From Maridesulfovibrio sp. (GTDB taxonomy: Bacteria > Desulfobacterota > Desulfovibrionia > Desulfovibrionales > Desulfovibrionaceae), in contig NZ_OY787459.1 in NCBI RefSeq assembly GCF_963678865.1, forward strand, positions 4,117,001-4,181,000: DNA of 64,000 nucleotides, written 5' to 3'. Below the pieces are notes generated by a model. That model was not told where the DNA came from, did not search any database, and was given only the letters and a program-made list of their open reading frames with translations. Shown here piece by piece: positions 52,694 to 61,900 of this stretch. Both the position numbers and the translations under genes were made by a program. Within the stretch, counting starts at the first letter, position 1; every line of letters begins with the position of its first letter.

Positions 52694-53239
52694 TTAAAGC
52701 TTGAATTTTTTGCTTGATGCCGGAGCTATTCCGCGTTTTTTCTGAGCTTCTATTTCTTTTGTCATCTCTTCTTCTGTTGTGTCCGGGCATTTACCGGAAT
52801 GTTTCTTCTGAATCATCCTTTTCTGCGCGGCGAGTATTATCTTGCTGATGACTTTGTCCTGATTTCTTTCAAGATCAGTAAATTCGCAACCAACGATTTT
52901 GGAGGTGCGGCGGGCGATTTTTAATTTCAGATTTTTGAGGATAGGTTTTCCGGACCAGATCAGGACAGCTTCAATCACCGTTCCCACCGGGAACTCTTTT
53001 GAGCTGGCAAAACCGATTCCGCTGGCGCTTATGTCCAGAATTTTGCATTTGACTCGCGGAACCCTACAGATGACGTGCATGTTGTCTACATCAATTCTGA
53101 AAGCGCGGCGGGCAGCGGGAATTTCTTTTTGCGGTTTGTAGTCAATATCCAGTGATTCAGCATTTTTCCTGCCCAGCATGCGGTCCAGCTTTGCCTTAAG
53201 TTTCCCGACCAAGCCGGTTTCCTTCTTATCCCTGCCCAT
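52694..53239 (-). CDS. PilZ-domain c-di-GMP-binding protein
   Basis: A 181-residue protein with a central PilZ domain: the RRAFRIDV start supplies the RxxxR c-di-GMP motif, DISASGIGF the D/NxSxxG motif, and VGCEF the closing strand. Flanking N- and C-terminal parts are lysine-rich. It is a likely c-di-GMP receptor, fitting the HD-GYP phosphodiesterase at 27.5-30.7 kb. I chose the ATG at 53239 with AGGGG upstream over a longer frame to 53326. Confidence 0.87.
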   Translation of the reverse strand: MGRDKKETGLVGKLKAKLDRMLGRKNAESLDIDYKPQKEIPAARRAFRIDVDNMHVICRVPRVKCKILDISASGIGFASSKEFPVGTVIEAVLIWSGKPILKNLKLKIARRTSKIVGCEFTDLERNQDKVISKIILAAQKRMIQKKHSGKCPDTTEEEMTKEIEAQKKRGIAPASSKKFKL

Positions 53240-53463
53240 TCTTTTCCCCTGATGAAAAGTATTTGGATATTTACGGTATAGTCTTTCACAACATCTCTGT
53301 ATAATTGGCGTAAATCTGACTATCACCTTTTTCTATCATATCTGTGTATGGTTGTTTGTCAATATTTATACTGAAACTAGCTCTTGACATTATTGGAAAT
53401 AATAGCGAAGAATGATCAAAATTTTGGTAATAAATCGGGTTAAATACTTGGAGGTATTTGGGA

Positions 53464-53607
53464 ATGATCGGCGAACTGATTCATAACATGGGCCACAGCA
53501 GCACTGCTGGCTTTGTAGGTGTATCACTTATTTTTATTTACCTTGCATGGATGCTGTTTATGATTTTTTGCAGGATCAATGAAGGCAAAAACGAAGGTCA
53601 CCATTAG
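53464..53607 (+). CDS. Small single-helix membrane protein
   Basis: A 47-residue protein with one strongly hydrophobic helix (about residues 15-37, FVGVSLIFIYLAWMLFMIFC) and a charged C terminus ending in HH. GGAGG lies about nine bases before the ATG and two hairpins follow the stop. The N-terminal histidines (HNMGHSS) and the tail histidines are notable. It is too small for most gene callers, and I do not recognise it. Confidence 0.65.
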   Translation: MIGELIHNMGHSSTAGFVGVSLIFIYLAWMLFMIFCRINEGKNEGHH

Positions 53608-53617
53608 AAATTTTTGA

Positions 53618-53672
53618 AAGGAGCAAAAGCTCCTTGGCAACAAAAAAAGGCGCGTATTACGCGCCTTTTTTT
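53618..53672. terminator. Tandem hairpins forming a terminator
   Basis: AAGGAGC/GCTCCTT (53618-53624 with 53629-53635) is followed by a second, perfect GGCGCG/CGCGCC hairpin (53649-53654 with 53660-53665) flanked by A and T runs, so the latter can terminate in both directions. It serves the small membrane protein and the convergent gene ending at 53685. Confidence 0.85.
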
Positions 53673-53684
53673 GTTGCCGGCAGT

Positions 53685-54170
53685 TTATTTCAATTTATGA
53701 TTTATTACAGTCAGCTGCTCCAGTACTATCTCCAGCTGGGCATCAAAAATATGAGCCAGATCCTTCACCTTCTGATCCTTGGCTTTGATGAGGATATCCC
53801 GGATGAATACTCTGCGGCGGTTGAAGTCGTTGTATGCATAACCGCATTTTCGTTTTAAAAGTTTTGCTTCCTTGCTCTCGAAATTTTTCTCTTTTTTTAC
53901 CAGATTGACTACAGAAAACAGCGAAGTCAGACTGTGGACCTGCATTTTGCTGGTTTTGCATAGATCAGCCATGTCCTGCAGGGCATAGACTCTGTCCGGG
54001 CGGGTGTCGGCTCCGGTTATTTTTTCGATTTTCATGCCCAGGGTTTTAAATGAAGATTCTGCTCCGGAAAGCTTATCAAACTGAGCTATCATATCTGTTG
54101 TCCCGCAGAATCCAGCAGCCGGAATAAGCAGCACCAGAGTTATCAGTGATGTGATGATTATTTTTTTCAT
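53685..54170 (-). CDS. Secreted hypothetical protein
   Basis: A 161-residue protein with a clear signal peptide (hydrophobic to about residue 19, cleavage near GFCGTT). The mature part is helical with three cysteines and several basic patches (KRKCGYAYNDFNRRR). It probably lies in the periplasm; the function is unknown. Its ATG overlaps the rmlA stop as TAATG, so it is coupled to rmlA, which may hint at an envelope role. Confidence 0.75.
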   Translation of the reverse strand: MKKIIITSLITLVLLIPAAGFCGTTDMIAQFDKLSGAESSFKTLGMKIEKITGADTRPDRVYALQDMADLCKTSKMQVHSLTSLFSVVNLVKKEKNFESKEAKLLKRKCGYAYNDFNRRRVFIRDILIKAKDQKVKDLAHIFDAQLEIVLEQLTVINHKLK

Positions 54171-55051
54171 TAGCTTTTCGCCTTTGCATCGTTATAAATA
54201 TCCATGAGATACTGACCGTAATCATTTTTAAGCATATCCGCAGCCATGGCTTTCAGCTCTTCAATGGTGATGTAACCCATGCGGAAAGCAATTTCCTCAA
54301 GGCAGGCCAGCATGAAGCCCTGCCTTTCCTGTACTGCTTCCACATATGAGGCCGCACGCAACAGGGATTGGTGGGTTCCCATATCAAGCCATGCATAACC
54401 ACGCCCCAGCAGTTCTACGTTGAGCTTGCCGCGTTTAAGGTATTCGTTGTTCACGTCGGTGATTTCAAGCTCACCGCGTGCAGAGGGCTTAATGCTTTTG
54501 GCGATTTCGACCACTGAATTGTCGTAAAAATAGAGTCCGGTAACAGCGAATTTGGATTTTGGTTTTTCCGGTTTTTCTTCAATGCTGATCACAGTCTGGT
54601 TTTTGTCGAATTCAACAACACCGTACCGCTTGGGATCTTTGACTGCATAAGCGAAAACCGTGCCTCCTTCTTTGAGGGTGGCAGTTTGTTGCAAAATATG
54701 CGGCAGATCATGACCGTAAAAAATGTTGTCACCGAGAATCAGGCTGACACTGTCATCGCCGATGAACTCTTCACCGATGATGAACGCCTGTGCAAGTCCT
54801 TCCGGTTTGGGCTGTTCCTTATAAGAAATATTAATGCCCAGATTGGATCCGTCACCGAGAAGGTCTTCAAACCTGTGCAAATCTTCCGGGGTGGAAATGA
54901 TCAGGATGTCCCTGATTCCAGACATCATGTGAATGGATAGCGGGTAGTAGATCATGGGTTTATCGTAGACAGGCAGAAGCTGTTTGCTGACCACCCTTGT
55001 CAGGGGATAAAGTCTTGTTCCAGAACCCCCGGCTAGAATAATTCCTTTCAT
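54170..55051 (-). CDS. rfbA: Glucose-1-phosphate thymidylyltransferase
   Basis: A 293-residue RmlA/RfbA making dTDP-glucose, the first step to dTDP-rhamnose. The nucleotidyltransferase signature [40 protein letters not shown] and [20 protein letters not shown] are all there. Length is typical. The other rml genes are not in this window, although two glycosyltransferases lie 5-7 kb away. AGGAAGG precedes the ATG. Confidence 0.95.
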   Translation of the reverse strand: MKGIILAGGSGTRLYPLTRVVSKQLLPVYDKPMIYYPLSIHMMSGIRDILIISTPEDLHRFEDLLGDGSNLGINISYKEQPKPEGLAQAFIIGEEFIGDDSVSLILGDNIFYGHDLPHILQQTATLKEGGTVFAYAVKDPKRYGVVEFDKNQTVISIEEKPEKPKSKFAVTGLYFYDNSVVEIAKSIKPSARGELEITDVNNEYLKRGKLNVELLGRGYAWLDMGTHQSLLRAASYVEAVQERQGFMLACLEEIAFRMGYITIEELKAMAADMLKNDYGQYLMDIYNDAKAKS

Positions 55052-55181
55052 ATTAAACCTTCCTCATGCTGTTTATATCTGATAGTTGCTAATTTAATTA
55101 GCAATAAAATCTTGTGGTGTCTGCCTTTATAGCATTAAATGGCCTGAATTTGTTCTCATCTGCAAAAAGGAGTTTCGTTCC

Positions 55182-55886
55182 ATGCGCGGCCCCATGTTTT
55201 CACTGCCCACTGTTATGTTTTTGGGCGTGATTTTTTTTATTCTCATATTCTTTTTGTTTATATTTGTACAGGTTGGTCTGGTTACCGTGGCGTTCTCCAA
55301 GTTGGGGCTGACGCCGGGGCAGGGTTTTCTGCTGCTCATAGCCACTCTTCTCGGGAGCGGGGTCAATATTCCGGTTTTCCGTTCGGAAAGGCTGGTGCCT
55401 GATGTGCGGGTCAGGCAGGTTCGTATGTTTAATCCTTATTCGCCCATGGGGGCACAGCGGGACTCCGCAACTCTTACCAATCAGGTTGTGGCGGTTAACT
55501 TCGGCGGGTGCGTCATTCCGGTGCTGCTTTCCCTTTCCCTGCTTAGCAGGGCGGGGTTCGATTTTTCCATTCTGCTCTGTGTGGCTGTGGTCAGTGCCGC
55601 CGCTTATGCTCTGGCCCGGCCCATTCCGGGAGTGGGGATCGGGATTCCGGTGCTCATTCCTCCTTTGGTTACAGCCCTGGCGGCCCTTATCCTTGTTCCG
55701 GGTGAAATGGCACCTATAGCTGCCTATGTTGCGGGCAGCCTTGGAACTCTGATAGGAGCGGACTTGTTGCATCTGGCAACTCCGGCTACCCGGCGGGTGC
55801 TTGATGCCCCAGTGGTTTCCATTGGCGGAGCCGGAACCTTTGATGGTATTTTTATTACCGGAATTATCGCCGTTCTGCTGGCTTGA
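55182..55886 (+). CDS. DUF1614 family membrane protein
   Basis: A 234-residue membrane protein with about seven helices, matching the DUF1614 family by its LLIATLLGSGVNIPVF and GAQRDSATLTNQVVAVNFGGCVIPVLLS blocks. Function is unknown. GGAG lies nine bases before the ATG. The MogA gene follows by 24 bases. Confidence 0.8.
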   Translation: MRGPMFSLPTVMFLGVIFFILIFFLFIFVQVGLVTVAFSKLGLTPGQGFLLLIATLLGSGVNIPVFRSERLVPDVRVRQVRMFNPYSPMGAQRDSATLTNQVVAVNFGGCVIPVLLSLSLLSRAGFDFSILLCVAVVSAAAYALARPIPGVGIGIPVLIPPLVTALAALILVPGEMAPIAAYVAGSLGTLIGADLLHLATPATRRVLDAPVVSIGGAGTFDGIFITGIIAVLLA

Positions 55887-55910
55887 TTTTTCTCTCAAGG
55901 AGTTATTTAG

Positions 55911-56687
55911 ATGTGTGAATGTGATTTTTCTACGATAAAAGGTGCAGGTGTTGGCAGCAGGATTATGTTAGGGGATGCAGACTTTCTGCCTGACGGATGT
56001 TTATGCGCCGGCCTCAGCGGGGAAATCTCCGGCCTGCGTGCCGGAATGGTTTTGAAGTCAGGGGAAGTGGAGTTGCTGCGGCTTGTTTCCGGTGTCTGGA
56101 CCTCCGGTACTCCGGGCGCAAAGTCGTGGACAGCTGAAGTGCTGGCTGATCTGCCTGAAGGGCGTGTTGAGCTGACTGCCGTAAAAGAGGGGTACTCGCT
56201 TGCCTATGTGACATTGAGTGATAAAGGGGCAGCCGGGGAGCGCGAGGATCAGGCCGGGCCGCTGATTGCTGAAATGATAAAAAATGCACTTCCGCTTTCC
56301 ATTGCACAGGGTTATCTCATCGCTGACGAAAGTGATGACCTCAAATCCCTGCTCATGCAATTGGCCCATGTGGACGGTTTTGATCTGATCCTGACTACCG
56401 GAGGGACCGGGGTGGGGCCCCGTGATGTTTCGCCTGAAGCAACTCTGGCGGTGATTGAGAAGAGGCTGCCCGGATTTGAAAGAGCCATTACTGCTACCGG
56501 TCTTGAGAAAACGCCTCACGCCATGATTTCGCGTGCAGTGGCCGGAACTCTGGGGAAAAGTGTTGTAATCAATTTTCCCGGCAGTCCCAAGGCCGTGCGG
56601 GAGAGTCTTGATGCTGTTATTCCCGCATTGAAACATACTGTTGATAAATTGCAGGGAGATAAAACCGACTGTGCTTTGGTTTCATAG
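55911..56687 (+). CDS. mogA: MogA/MoaB-type molybdopterin adenylyltransferase with N-terminal extension
   Basis: A 258-residue protein. The C-terminal ~165 residues are the MogA/MoaB fold: YVTLSDKGAAGEREDQAGP, ILTTGGTGVGPRDVSPEAT (the molybdopterin-binding TTGGTG loop and GPRD) and VVINFPGSPKAVRE. The N-terminal ~90 residues are an extra small beta-rich domain (GLSGEISGLRAGMVLKSGEVELLRLVSG), possibly MOSC-like, seen in some sulfate reducers. It adenylates molybdopterin before metal insertion, needed for the formate dehydrogenase cofactor. Confidence 0.88.
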   Translation: MCECDFSTIKGAGVGSRIMLGDADFLPDGCLCAGLSGEISGLRAGMVLKSGEVELLRLVSGVWTSGTPGAKSWTAEVLADLPEGRVELTAVKEGYSLAYVTLSDKGAAGEREDQAGPLIAEMIKNALPLSIAQGYLIADESDDLKSLLMQLAHVDGFDLILTTGGTGVGPRDVSPEATLAVIEKRLPGFERAITATGLEKTPHAMISRAVAGTLGKSVVINFPGSPKAVRESLDAVIPALKHTVDKLQGDKTDCALVS

Positions 56688-56800
56688 CGTTTAAAACAAA
56701 ATTGATGCTTGATTCCTTAAGCTGGAGCATCTATATAAATTGTGATTTTTGTAAATCAATTTTTTCTGAAAATAACAACCTCACGTTCAGGATGTATAGA

Positions 56801-58228
56801 ATGAAACGCAATTTTACGTTTTTATTTGTTATGATTTTTGTGTTGGCAGCTGTTCCTTTTGCCAATGCTCAGCAGTTGAAAGGGGAAAGCCCGGTAGGTG
56901 AAGCCCAAGCTCCCGTTTCTTTAGAGGAAGCAGCCACTCAGGTTCCTCAGGCGGATATTGATGAATCCGGAAACGCTGGAATGACCCTTACTCTTGAGGA
57001 CTGCGTAAAGCTGGGGCTGAAACAGAATCCCAGCATCATAGCAGCCCGTAAGGAGCTGCTGGCCGCGGAAAGTGATGTGAAGAGACAGCGCGGTGCATTC
57101 GGTGCTCCTGTTACCACAAAATATGGCTATACCCATAACGGTGATCAGCCCCGCTCCGGAAACACCCCTATTGCCTATCAGGATCAATGGGCTTTTTCCG
57201 TAAATGTAAGCCAGCCTGTTTTCAGGGGTTTTGAACTGCTTTCAAAATACCAGAAAACCAAATTGCAGAGAGCTTCAACTGAGGCCAGCCTCTACAATGC
57301 CGAGCTTTCTCTGATCAGCAGTATCCAGACTTCGTTCCTGACTCTTCTTCAGGGACGTATGGAAGTGAAGAGTAAGCAGGATTCTGTTGCCCGTCTGAAA
57401 TCCCAGCTTGATGTGATTCAGGCTTTTTATCAGGTAGGGCTCCGTCCCCGAGTCGATGTTCTGCAGGCGGAGGTGGAACTTGCAACCGCCGAGCAGGATC
57501 TGCTCATTGCCAAGAACACAGTGGACTCAAGGGCTGCCAGACTGAATACATTGCTTAATCTTCCCATCGAAGAAAATGTAAACTATTCCGGTGAACTGAC
57601 CTACCTTCCGTTCTCCATGACTCTCGACGAGTGCATTGCAAAGGCCGATAAGGCCCGTCCTGACCTCAAGATTGCCCGTAAGGCCGTTGAAATTGCGGAA
57701 AAAGATGTGACAATCGCGGAGAGTGGTTTTTATCCCGATATTTCTGCTGATTTGAACTACAGCAGTGAAGGCGGAGATCCTTCTGTCAGCAAGAACAGAT
57801 ACAACTATCAGAATCGCCCAGATTCCTGGAACGTAGGCGCAAATCTGAACTGGGAAGTTTTCAGCTGGGGGCAGACCTACTACGACACCAAGCGCGCTGA
57901 AGATAACGTTAAGAAGATCAAGGCCGAGTTTGATAATACCAAACTTGAAGCTTCCTACGAGATCAAGGATCAGCTGCTCAGTCTCAAGGCTGCGGCCGAC
58001 CGTATCGGTGTGGGACGAAAATCCGTGGAGGCCGGTCGTGAAGGTTACCGCATGGCCATGGCCCGTTATCAGGCTCAGGTCAGCACCAACAACGAAGTTC
58101 TTAACGCCCAGTCCCGTTTGAGTGACAGTGAGGCCCAGCTGATTCAGGCTTTGTCTGATTATCAGGTGGCGCTTGCCAAGCTCTACGTCGCCATGGGTGA
58201 CATGAACCCGTCCCTTAAAACCAACTAG
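56801..58228 (+). CDS. TolC-family outer-membrane efflux protein
   Basis: A 475-residue outer-membrane channel subunit: signal peptide (to about FANAQQ), a short linker, then two OEP repeats (about 60-265 and 275-465) with alternating coiled helices and strands (LEDCVKLGLKQNPSIIAARKELLAAES; LDECIAKADKARPDLKIARKA). It forms trimers that link type I secretion or RND pumps to the outside. No adaptor or pump genes are adjacent. I chose the ATG at 56801, with AGGA eight bases upstream. Confidence 0.9.
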   Translation: MKRNFTFLFVMIFVLAAVPFANAQQLKGESPVGEAQAPVSLEEAATQVPQADIDESGNAGMTLTLEDCVKLGLKQNPSIIAARKELLAAESDVKRQRGAFGAPVTTKYGYTHNGDQPRSGNTPIAYQDQWAFSVNVSQPVFRGFELLSKYQKTKLQRASTEASLYNAELSLISSIQTSFLTLLQGRMEVKSKQDSVARLKSQLDVIQAFYQVGLRPRVDVLQAEVELATAEQDLLIAKNTVDSRAARLNTLLNLPIEENVNYSGELTYLPFSMTLDECIAKADKARPDLKIARKAVEIAEKDVTIAESGFYPDISADLNYSSEGGDPSVSKNRYNYQNRPDSWNVGANLNWEVFSWGQTYYDTKRAEDNVKKIKAEFDNTKLEASYEIKDQLLSLKAAADRIGVGRKSVEAGREGYRMAMARYQAQVSTNNEVLNAQSRLSDSEAQLIQALSDYQVALAKLYVAMGDMNPSLKTN

Positions 58229-58271
58229 GAAGGCGGAATCAGATTTTAATCTGATGAATATTGCATAGATT

Positions 58272-58309
58272 AATCCGGCAGATTGCTTATGGCAATCTGC
58301 CGGATTTTT
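58272..58309 (+). terminator. Rho-independent terminator after the TolC-like gene
   Basis: A perfect 15-bp stem (58272-58286 with 58292-58306, loop of five) is followed by TTTTTA. Confidence 0.9.
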
Positions 58310-58364
58310 ATTGTAGACATGAATAAGTGATAAACTTTATATTGCCGGTAACTGGAGGGAATAA

Positions 58365-58592
58365 ATGTTTAGAGGGCGGAGCCTTTTCAATAAAGCCGCA
58401 CGCGGTGGAGAGCATGATCAGGAAAGCAGGTGCAGTGCCTGCGGCGGAAACCTGTATACTCACCGTGAATGAGGTGGTGTGTTTTTGCGCTGCGGGTCCT
58501 GCGGCCGAAAATTTAATGTTTCTGACTATTCGGAATACATAGACGATGATTTTGAAGACGAAATGGCAAACGTACCCATGAACAGGCTTTAA
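58365..58592 (+). CDS. Dual-CXXC small protein with in-frame TGA, likely selenoprotein
   Basis: Read through TGA at 58470-58472 (codon 36), this is a 75-residue protein: CSACGGNLYTHRE, then the TGA codon, then GGVFLRCGSCGRKF, ending in YIDDDFEDEMANVPMNRL. The two CxxC pairs flank the TGA, and the downstream half is clearly coding. Its GGAGG site is near-perfect. A hairpin (58489-58505, GCTGCGG-GTC-CTGCGGC with two wobble pairs) starts 16 bases after the TGA, where a bacterial SECIS belongs, and the genome already uses Sec in fdhA. As I recall, public annotation has a family called dual CXXC motif small (seleno)protein in sulfate reducers. A plain nonsense mutation cannot be fully excluded. 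Confidence 0.75.
58470..58505 (+). promoter_or_regulatory. TGA codon and SECIS-like hairpin of the small selenoprotein candidate
   Basis: The TGA at 58470-58472 is followed 16 bases later by a 7-bp stem with loop GTC (58489-58505). Spacing and small G/U-containing loop resemble the fdhA SECIS-like hairpin, but the stem contains two wobble pairs. Confidence 0.5.
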
Positions 58593-58609
58593 TGGAGTAG
58601 CAAAGTAGA

Positions 58610-59521
58610 ATGTTCAGGAAACTGGCAGTTTTAATTTTCATCATTCTTCTGGGGAATGCAGGTTTTGCCTTTACTGACGATTCCCACAGCTGGGATGCCC
58701 TTAAGGGCAGGCTTGTTGCCGACGGGTTTAACCGTGAGTATGTGGATACTGTTTTTTCCGCCAGTTCACTGGAATATGATTCAGCCATGATGGCCCGTAA
58801 GATGCGGGCTTTACTTAAACGCAGGTTTGAACCTCCTGCAAAAAAAGTAGCCCGCGAAAAGGAATTCGATGAAAGATATATCGGGCCGATCATGCTTGCC
58901 GGAGGGTATTCTTACCTGCGAGAACATTACGGGCTATTGCAAGAAATAGATAAACAGTACGGGGTTGCCCCTTCCGTTCTGGTGGCGCTCCTGCTGGTGG
59001 AAACCAAGCTCGGCTTTACCCTTGGCGAGGCTCCGGCATTCAACAATTTAGCCAATATGGCTGCCAGTCCAGATCCTCTCAAATTCTTTGATGCGCTAGG
59101 TTACGAGAGGCTGGAAGAAAAAGATATGGTCTGGCTTAAGAAAAGGACTCAAAAGAAAGCAGATTGGGCTTACAAGGAGTTGTCGGCCCTGTTGAAGTTT
59201 TCTTCTGAAAATTCCATGGTCCCCACTGAAATTCCCGGTTCTCCCTATGGAGCTTTCGGAATTTGCCAGTTTATGCCCAGCACCGCAGTGCATTATGCCG
59301 TGGACGGTGATGGAGATGGGGTTATTGATCTTTTTACCCGTGATGATGCCTTGTTCAGTATGGCCAGTTTTTTAAAAAGGCACGGCTGGAAAAATTCCCT
59401 GAGCAAGAAAAAGAAACTTAAGGTGATCTATCGTTATAACCATTCCATGGTTTATGCCCGGACCATATACGAAGTTGCCCGCAATCTGGAAAAAATACGT
59501 TCAACTTTCGGTCCTGATTAA
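58610..59521 (+). CDS. Lytic murein transglycosylase B family protein
   Basis: A 303-residue MltB-type peptidoglycan lyase: signal peptide to about residue 20 (GNAGFAFTD), then the catalytic core with Glu in LLVETKLGFTLGEAPAFNNLANMA, the substrate groove segment SPYGAFGICQFMPSTA and a DGDGDGVIDLF calcium-like loop. No lipobox is seen, so it is predicted to be soluble in the periplasm. It lies 17 bases after the dual-CXXC gene. Confidence 0.9.
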   Translation: MFRKLAVLIFIILLGNAGFAFTDDSHSWDALKGRLVADGFNREYVDTVFSASSLEYDSAMMARKMRALLKRRFEPPAKKVAREKEFDERYIGPIMLAGGYSYLREHYGLLQEIDKQYGVAPSVLVALLLVETKLGFTLGEAPAFNNLANMAASPDPLKFFDALGYERLEEKDMVWLKKRTQKKADWAYKELSALLKFSSENSMVPTEIPGSPYGAFGICQFMPSTAVHYAVDGDGDGVIDLFTRDDALFSMASFLKRHGWKNSLSKKKKLKVIYRYNHSMVYARTIYEVARNLEKIRSTFGPD

Positions 59522-59620
59522 GAATTCATCCGGTGGCCGAAGTACATTTTTTTGGGAAAAAAGATTCTCTGGCCTCTACAAATTTTTATTAGGCTTCGCC
59601 GCTTCGTTTAGAGAGAATAC

Positions 59621-59668
59621 AATTAAAAAGCCCGTAATACCTTTAACGGTATTACGGGCTTTTTAATT
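59621..59668. terminator. Strong bidirectional terminator
   Basis: A perfect 21-bp stem (59621-59641 with 59648-59668, loop of six) has A-run and T-run arms, about 100 bases after the mltB-like gene and 70 bases after the end of the convergent glycosyltransferase. Confidence 0.92.
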
Positions 59669-59738
59669 GAAAGTAGTTTTTGCAGCTATTTGCGAAGCAG
59701 ATTGAAAAGTTTATCTTCTCCAGCCGCCGGAGGAATTC

Positions 59739-60845
59739 TTAATTCAAAATACTTTGATATAAAGTCATAGTCCGTTTCAGGAAATCTTCACCTGAGAGTT
59801 GGGACATGGTTCTCTTGTGTTCTTCTATCAGTTTTTCCCTGAAATCCTGATGTTTTATTGCTTCGGTCAGTTTCAGGGAAAGTTGGTTTACATCCTGCGG
59901 CGGTACAAGTGCCTGCGGCGGTAGCAGATCCGGCATTACACCTACGGAGGTTGAAATCAACGGTCTTTCACAGACCATGATTTCCAATGCCGCCCGGGCA
60001 ATGGTTTCCGACCAGAGTGAACCGATTACCCCGATATCCATAGCTGAAATGCAGGCCGTGACGTCCTCGCATTTGCCGCTGATGGCGGTAATTTCCTGCA
60101 GTCCGTTTTCGGTCAACCATGACTCAATTTCGTGTTCGCTGGTTGCGGTGGGGAAGCCGATCAGGAAAAGTTTAATGCTTTTATCCCGTACATTGGTGCG
60201 TGTCTTGGCAAGGGCTTCGATAAGTTCTTTCTGCCCTTTTACACGGTCAAATCTGCCAAGCATACCGATAACAATATCATCATCCGCAAAACCGAATTTT
60301 TTTCTGACCTTGTTCCTGCCTTCGGGATTGAATGAGAAAATTTCCTTGTCCACACCACCGTGGATCAGCCATAGGCGGTTCTCAGCCAGCTTCATCTTTT
60401 TCAGGAAATGGTCGGCCATCCGCTTGTTGGTCACTACCACGGCATCGGCCACTTTGGAGTGCAGATAACGGTTGAAAAAATCGCTTTTGGGCAGGCGCTG
60501 GTCACCACGGGTTCTGACCAGTTTGTAGCCCATTCCTATTTTGCGCAGGATTCCCCACCAGAAAAACGCTTCACCGCGATGGCAGTTGACTACCTGCGGT
60601 TTGTGCTTTTTGATCAGGAAAAAGACTTCTGAACATGCTTTTAAAAGCTTGTGCGGGTGGGCGGAATTAAGCTCGATGGTCTCTACGTTCAGGCCCATCT
60701 CATAAGCTTTTTCTTCGGTTTCAGAACCGGGAACGGTGATGACCAGAACTTCGTGTCCCGCATCCTGCAGGAGCTTGCTTAAGTAGAGGGCATACCATGA
60801 AGTGGCATTGAACCAGCGGACGTTGATAACTTGAAAAATTTTCAT
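59739..60845 (-). CDS. Glycosyltransferase family 4 protein
   Basis: A 368-residue GT-B enzyme of family GT4. It shows NVRWFNATSWYALYLSKLLQDAGHEVLV at the N terminus, VNCHRGEAFFWWGIL, the sugar-nucleotide site GMLGRFDRVKGQKELIEAL and SETIARAALEIMVCERPLISTSVGVMPDLL. The usual EGxGxxxxE motif appears as WSETIARAALE. It probably works in lipopolysaccharide or surface glycan assembly. No clear ribosome site precedes the ATG. Confidence 0.9.
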   Translation of the reverse strand: MKIFQVINVRWFNATSWYALYLSKLLQDAGHEVLVITVPGSETEEKAYEMGLNVETIELNSAHPHKLLKACSEVFFLIKKHKPQVVNCHRGEAFFWWGILRKIGMGYKLVRTRGDQRLPKSDFFNRYLHSKVADAVVVTNKRMADHFLKKMKLAENRLWLIHGGVDKEIFSFNPEGRNKVRKKFGFADDDIVIGMLGRFDRVKGQKELIEALAKTRTNVRDKSIKLFLIGFPTATSEHEIESWLTENGLQEITAISGKCEDVTACISAMDIGVIGSLWSETIARAALEIMVCERPLISTSVGVMPDLLPPQALVPPQDVNQLSLKLTEAIKHQDFREKLIEEHKRTMSQLSGEDFLKRTMTLYQSILN

Positions 60846-61023
60846 GTGGTAAATGGCAATCCGTAAACTAATGGGTCTGCTATAATGGCCGATAACTTTG
60901 TGTACCAGCGAAAAATCAGTCTTGCACAGCTATACATAGCGTATGTTTTTTTATTAACATGATCAAATGCCATTTGGCATGGAAAATTTTTTTTATATTT
61001 ATAATACAGGTGATTGACTGTAT

Positions 61024-61896
61024 ATGGTTAAAGATACACCCAAAGTTTCTGTGATTATACCTACTTATAACCGGGCGGCACAAATCTGCCGGGCTGTGGA
61101 TTCGGTTCTGGCCCAAACTTTTAATGATTTTGAATGTATGGTGGTTGATGACGGCTCCACGGATGACACTGCCGAACGTTTGGCTGATTATGCCGATCCC
61201 CGCTTGAGGGTGTTCCGGCAGGAAAACATGGGAGTTTCAGCCGCAAGGAACAACGGTATCGCCCGTTCCGGCGGTGATTTGATAGCTCTCCTTGATTCTG
61301 ATGATGAATGGCTTGCTGATAAACTGGAGAAACAGATTCCTTTTATGGAAAAGGGCGGTTTTGAAATAAGCCAGACCGATGAAATCTGGATTCGTAAAGG
61401 CAAGCGGGTCAACCAGTGTAAAAAGCACGAAAAGCCGGAAGGATATTTTTTTGATCGTTCCCTTGCCATGTGTATGGTCAGTCCTTCCTGCGTTATTTTC
61501 AGCCGCAAATTTTGGGATGAGTTAGGACCTTTTGATGAAAAGATGCCCGCCTGTGAGGATTACGACCTCTGGCTGCGGGCCGGGCTTAAGTATCCGGTGG
61601 GGCTTTTGCGTGAAAGGTTGACCGTAAAGCACGGCGGCCGTCCAGATCAGCTTTCCAATAGTGTAGAGTGTTTGGATTTATACCGAATTTACGCTATAGT
61701 GAAGCTGATTCATTCCGGAGATATTTCCGGGAAGGAAAAGAGTTTGGCTCTTGATGAATTACAGCGCAAGGCCGGTTTTTATATCGGTGGGTGCAGGAAA
61801 AGGGGACGCGACGAGCAAGCCGCGAAGATTGAGCGGCTGGTGGAAGACATGGCTGCCGGCAATAAAGTTTCTCCTGCTGAAGTCATTTCAGGATGA
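61024..61896 (+). CDS. Glycosyltransferase family 2 protein
   Basis: A 290-residue GT-A enzyme: VSVIIPTYNRA, VVDDGSTDDT and the DxD motif in ALLDSDDEWLADKLEKQ, then CEDYDLWLRAG typical of the acceptor side. It transfers a sugar to a surface glycan, and may work with the divergent GT4. A 178-base shared promoter region separates the two genes. Confidence 0.92.
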   Translation: MVKDTPKVSVIIPTYNRAAQICRAVDSVLAQTFNDFECMVVDDGSTDDTAERLADYADPRLRVFRQENMGVSAARNNGIARSGGDLIALLDSDDEWLADKLEKQIPFMEKGGFEISQTDEIWIRKGKRVNQCKKHEKPEGYFFDRSLAMCMVSPSCVIFSRKFWDELGPFDEKMPACEDYDLWLRAGLKYPVGLLRERLTVKHGGRPDQLSNSVECLDLYRIYAIVKLIHSGDISGKEKSLALDELQRKAGFYIGGCRKRGRDEQAAKIERLVEDMAAGNKVSPAEVISG

Positions 61897-61900
61897 AACA

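Noticed and set aside
58327-58542. Overlapping plus-strand 71-codon frame around the dual-CXXC gene
   Set aside because: It has no ribosome site or family features; the frame starting at 58365 has GGAGG and conserved CxxC pairs.
60975-61010. Possible sigma-54 promoter (TTGGCATGG...) before the GT2 gene
   Set aside because: The -12 part does not fit TTGCA at the required spacing; the match is too weak to report.
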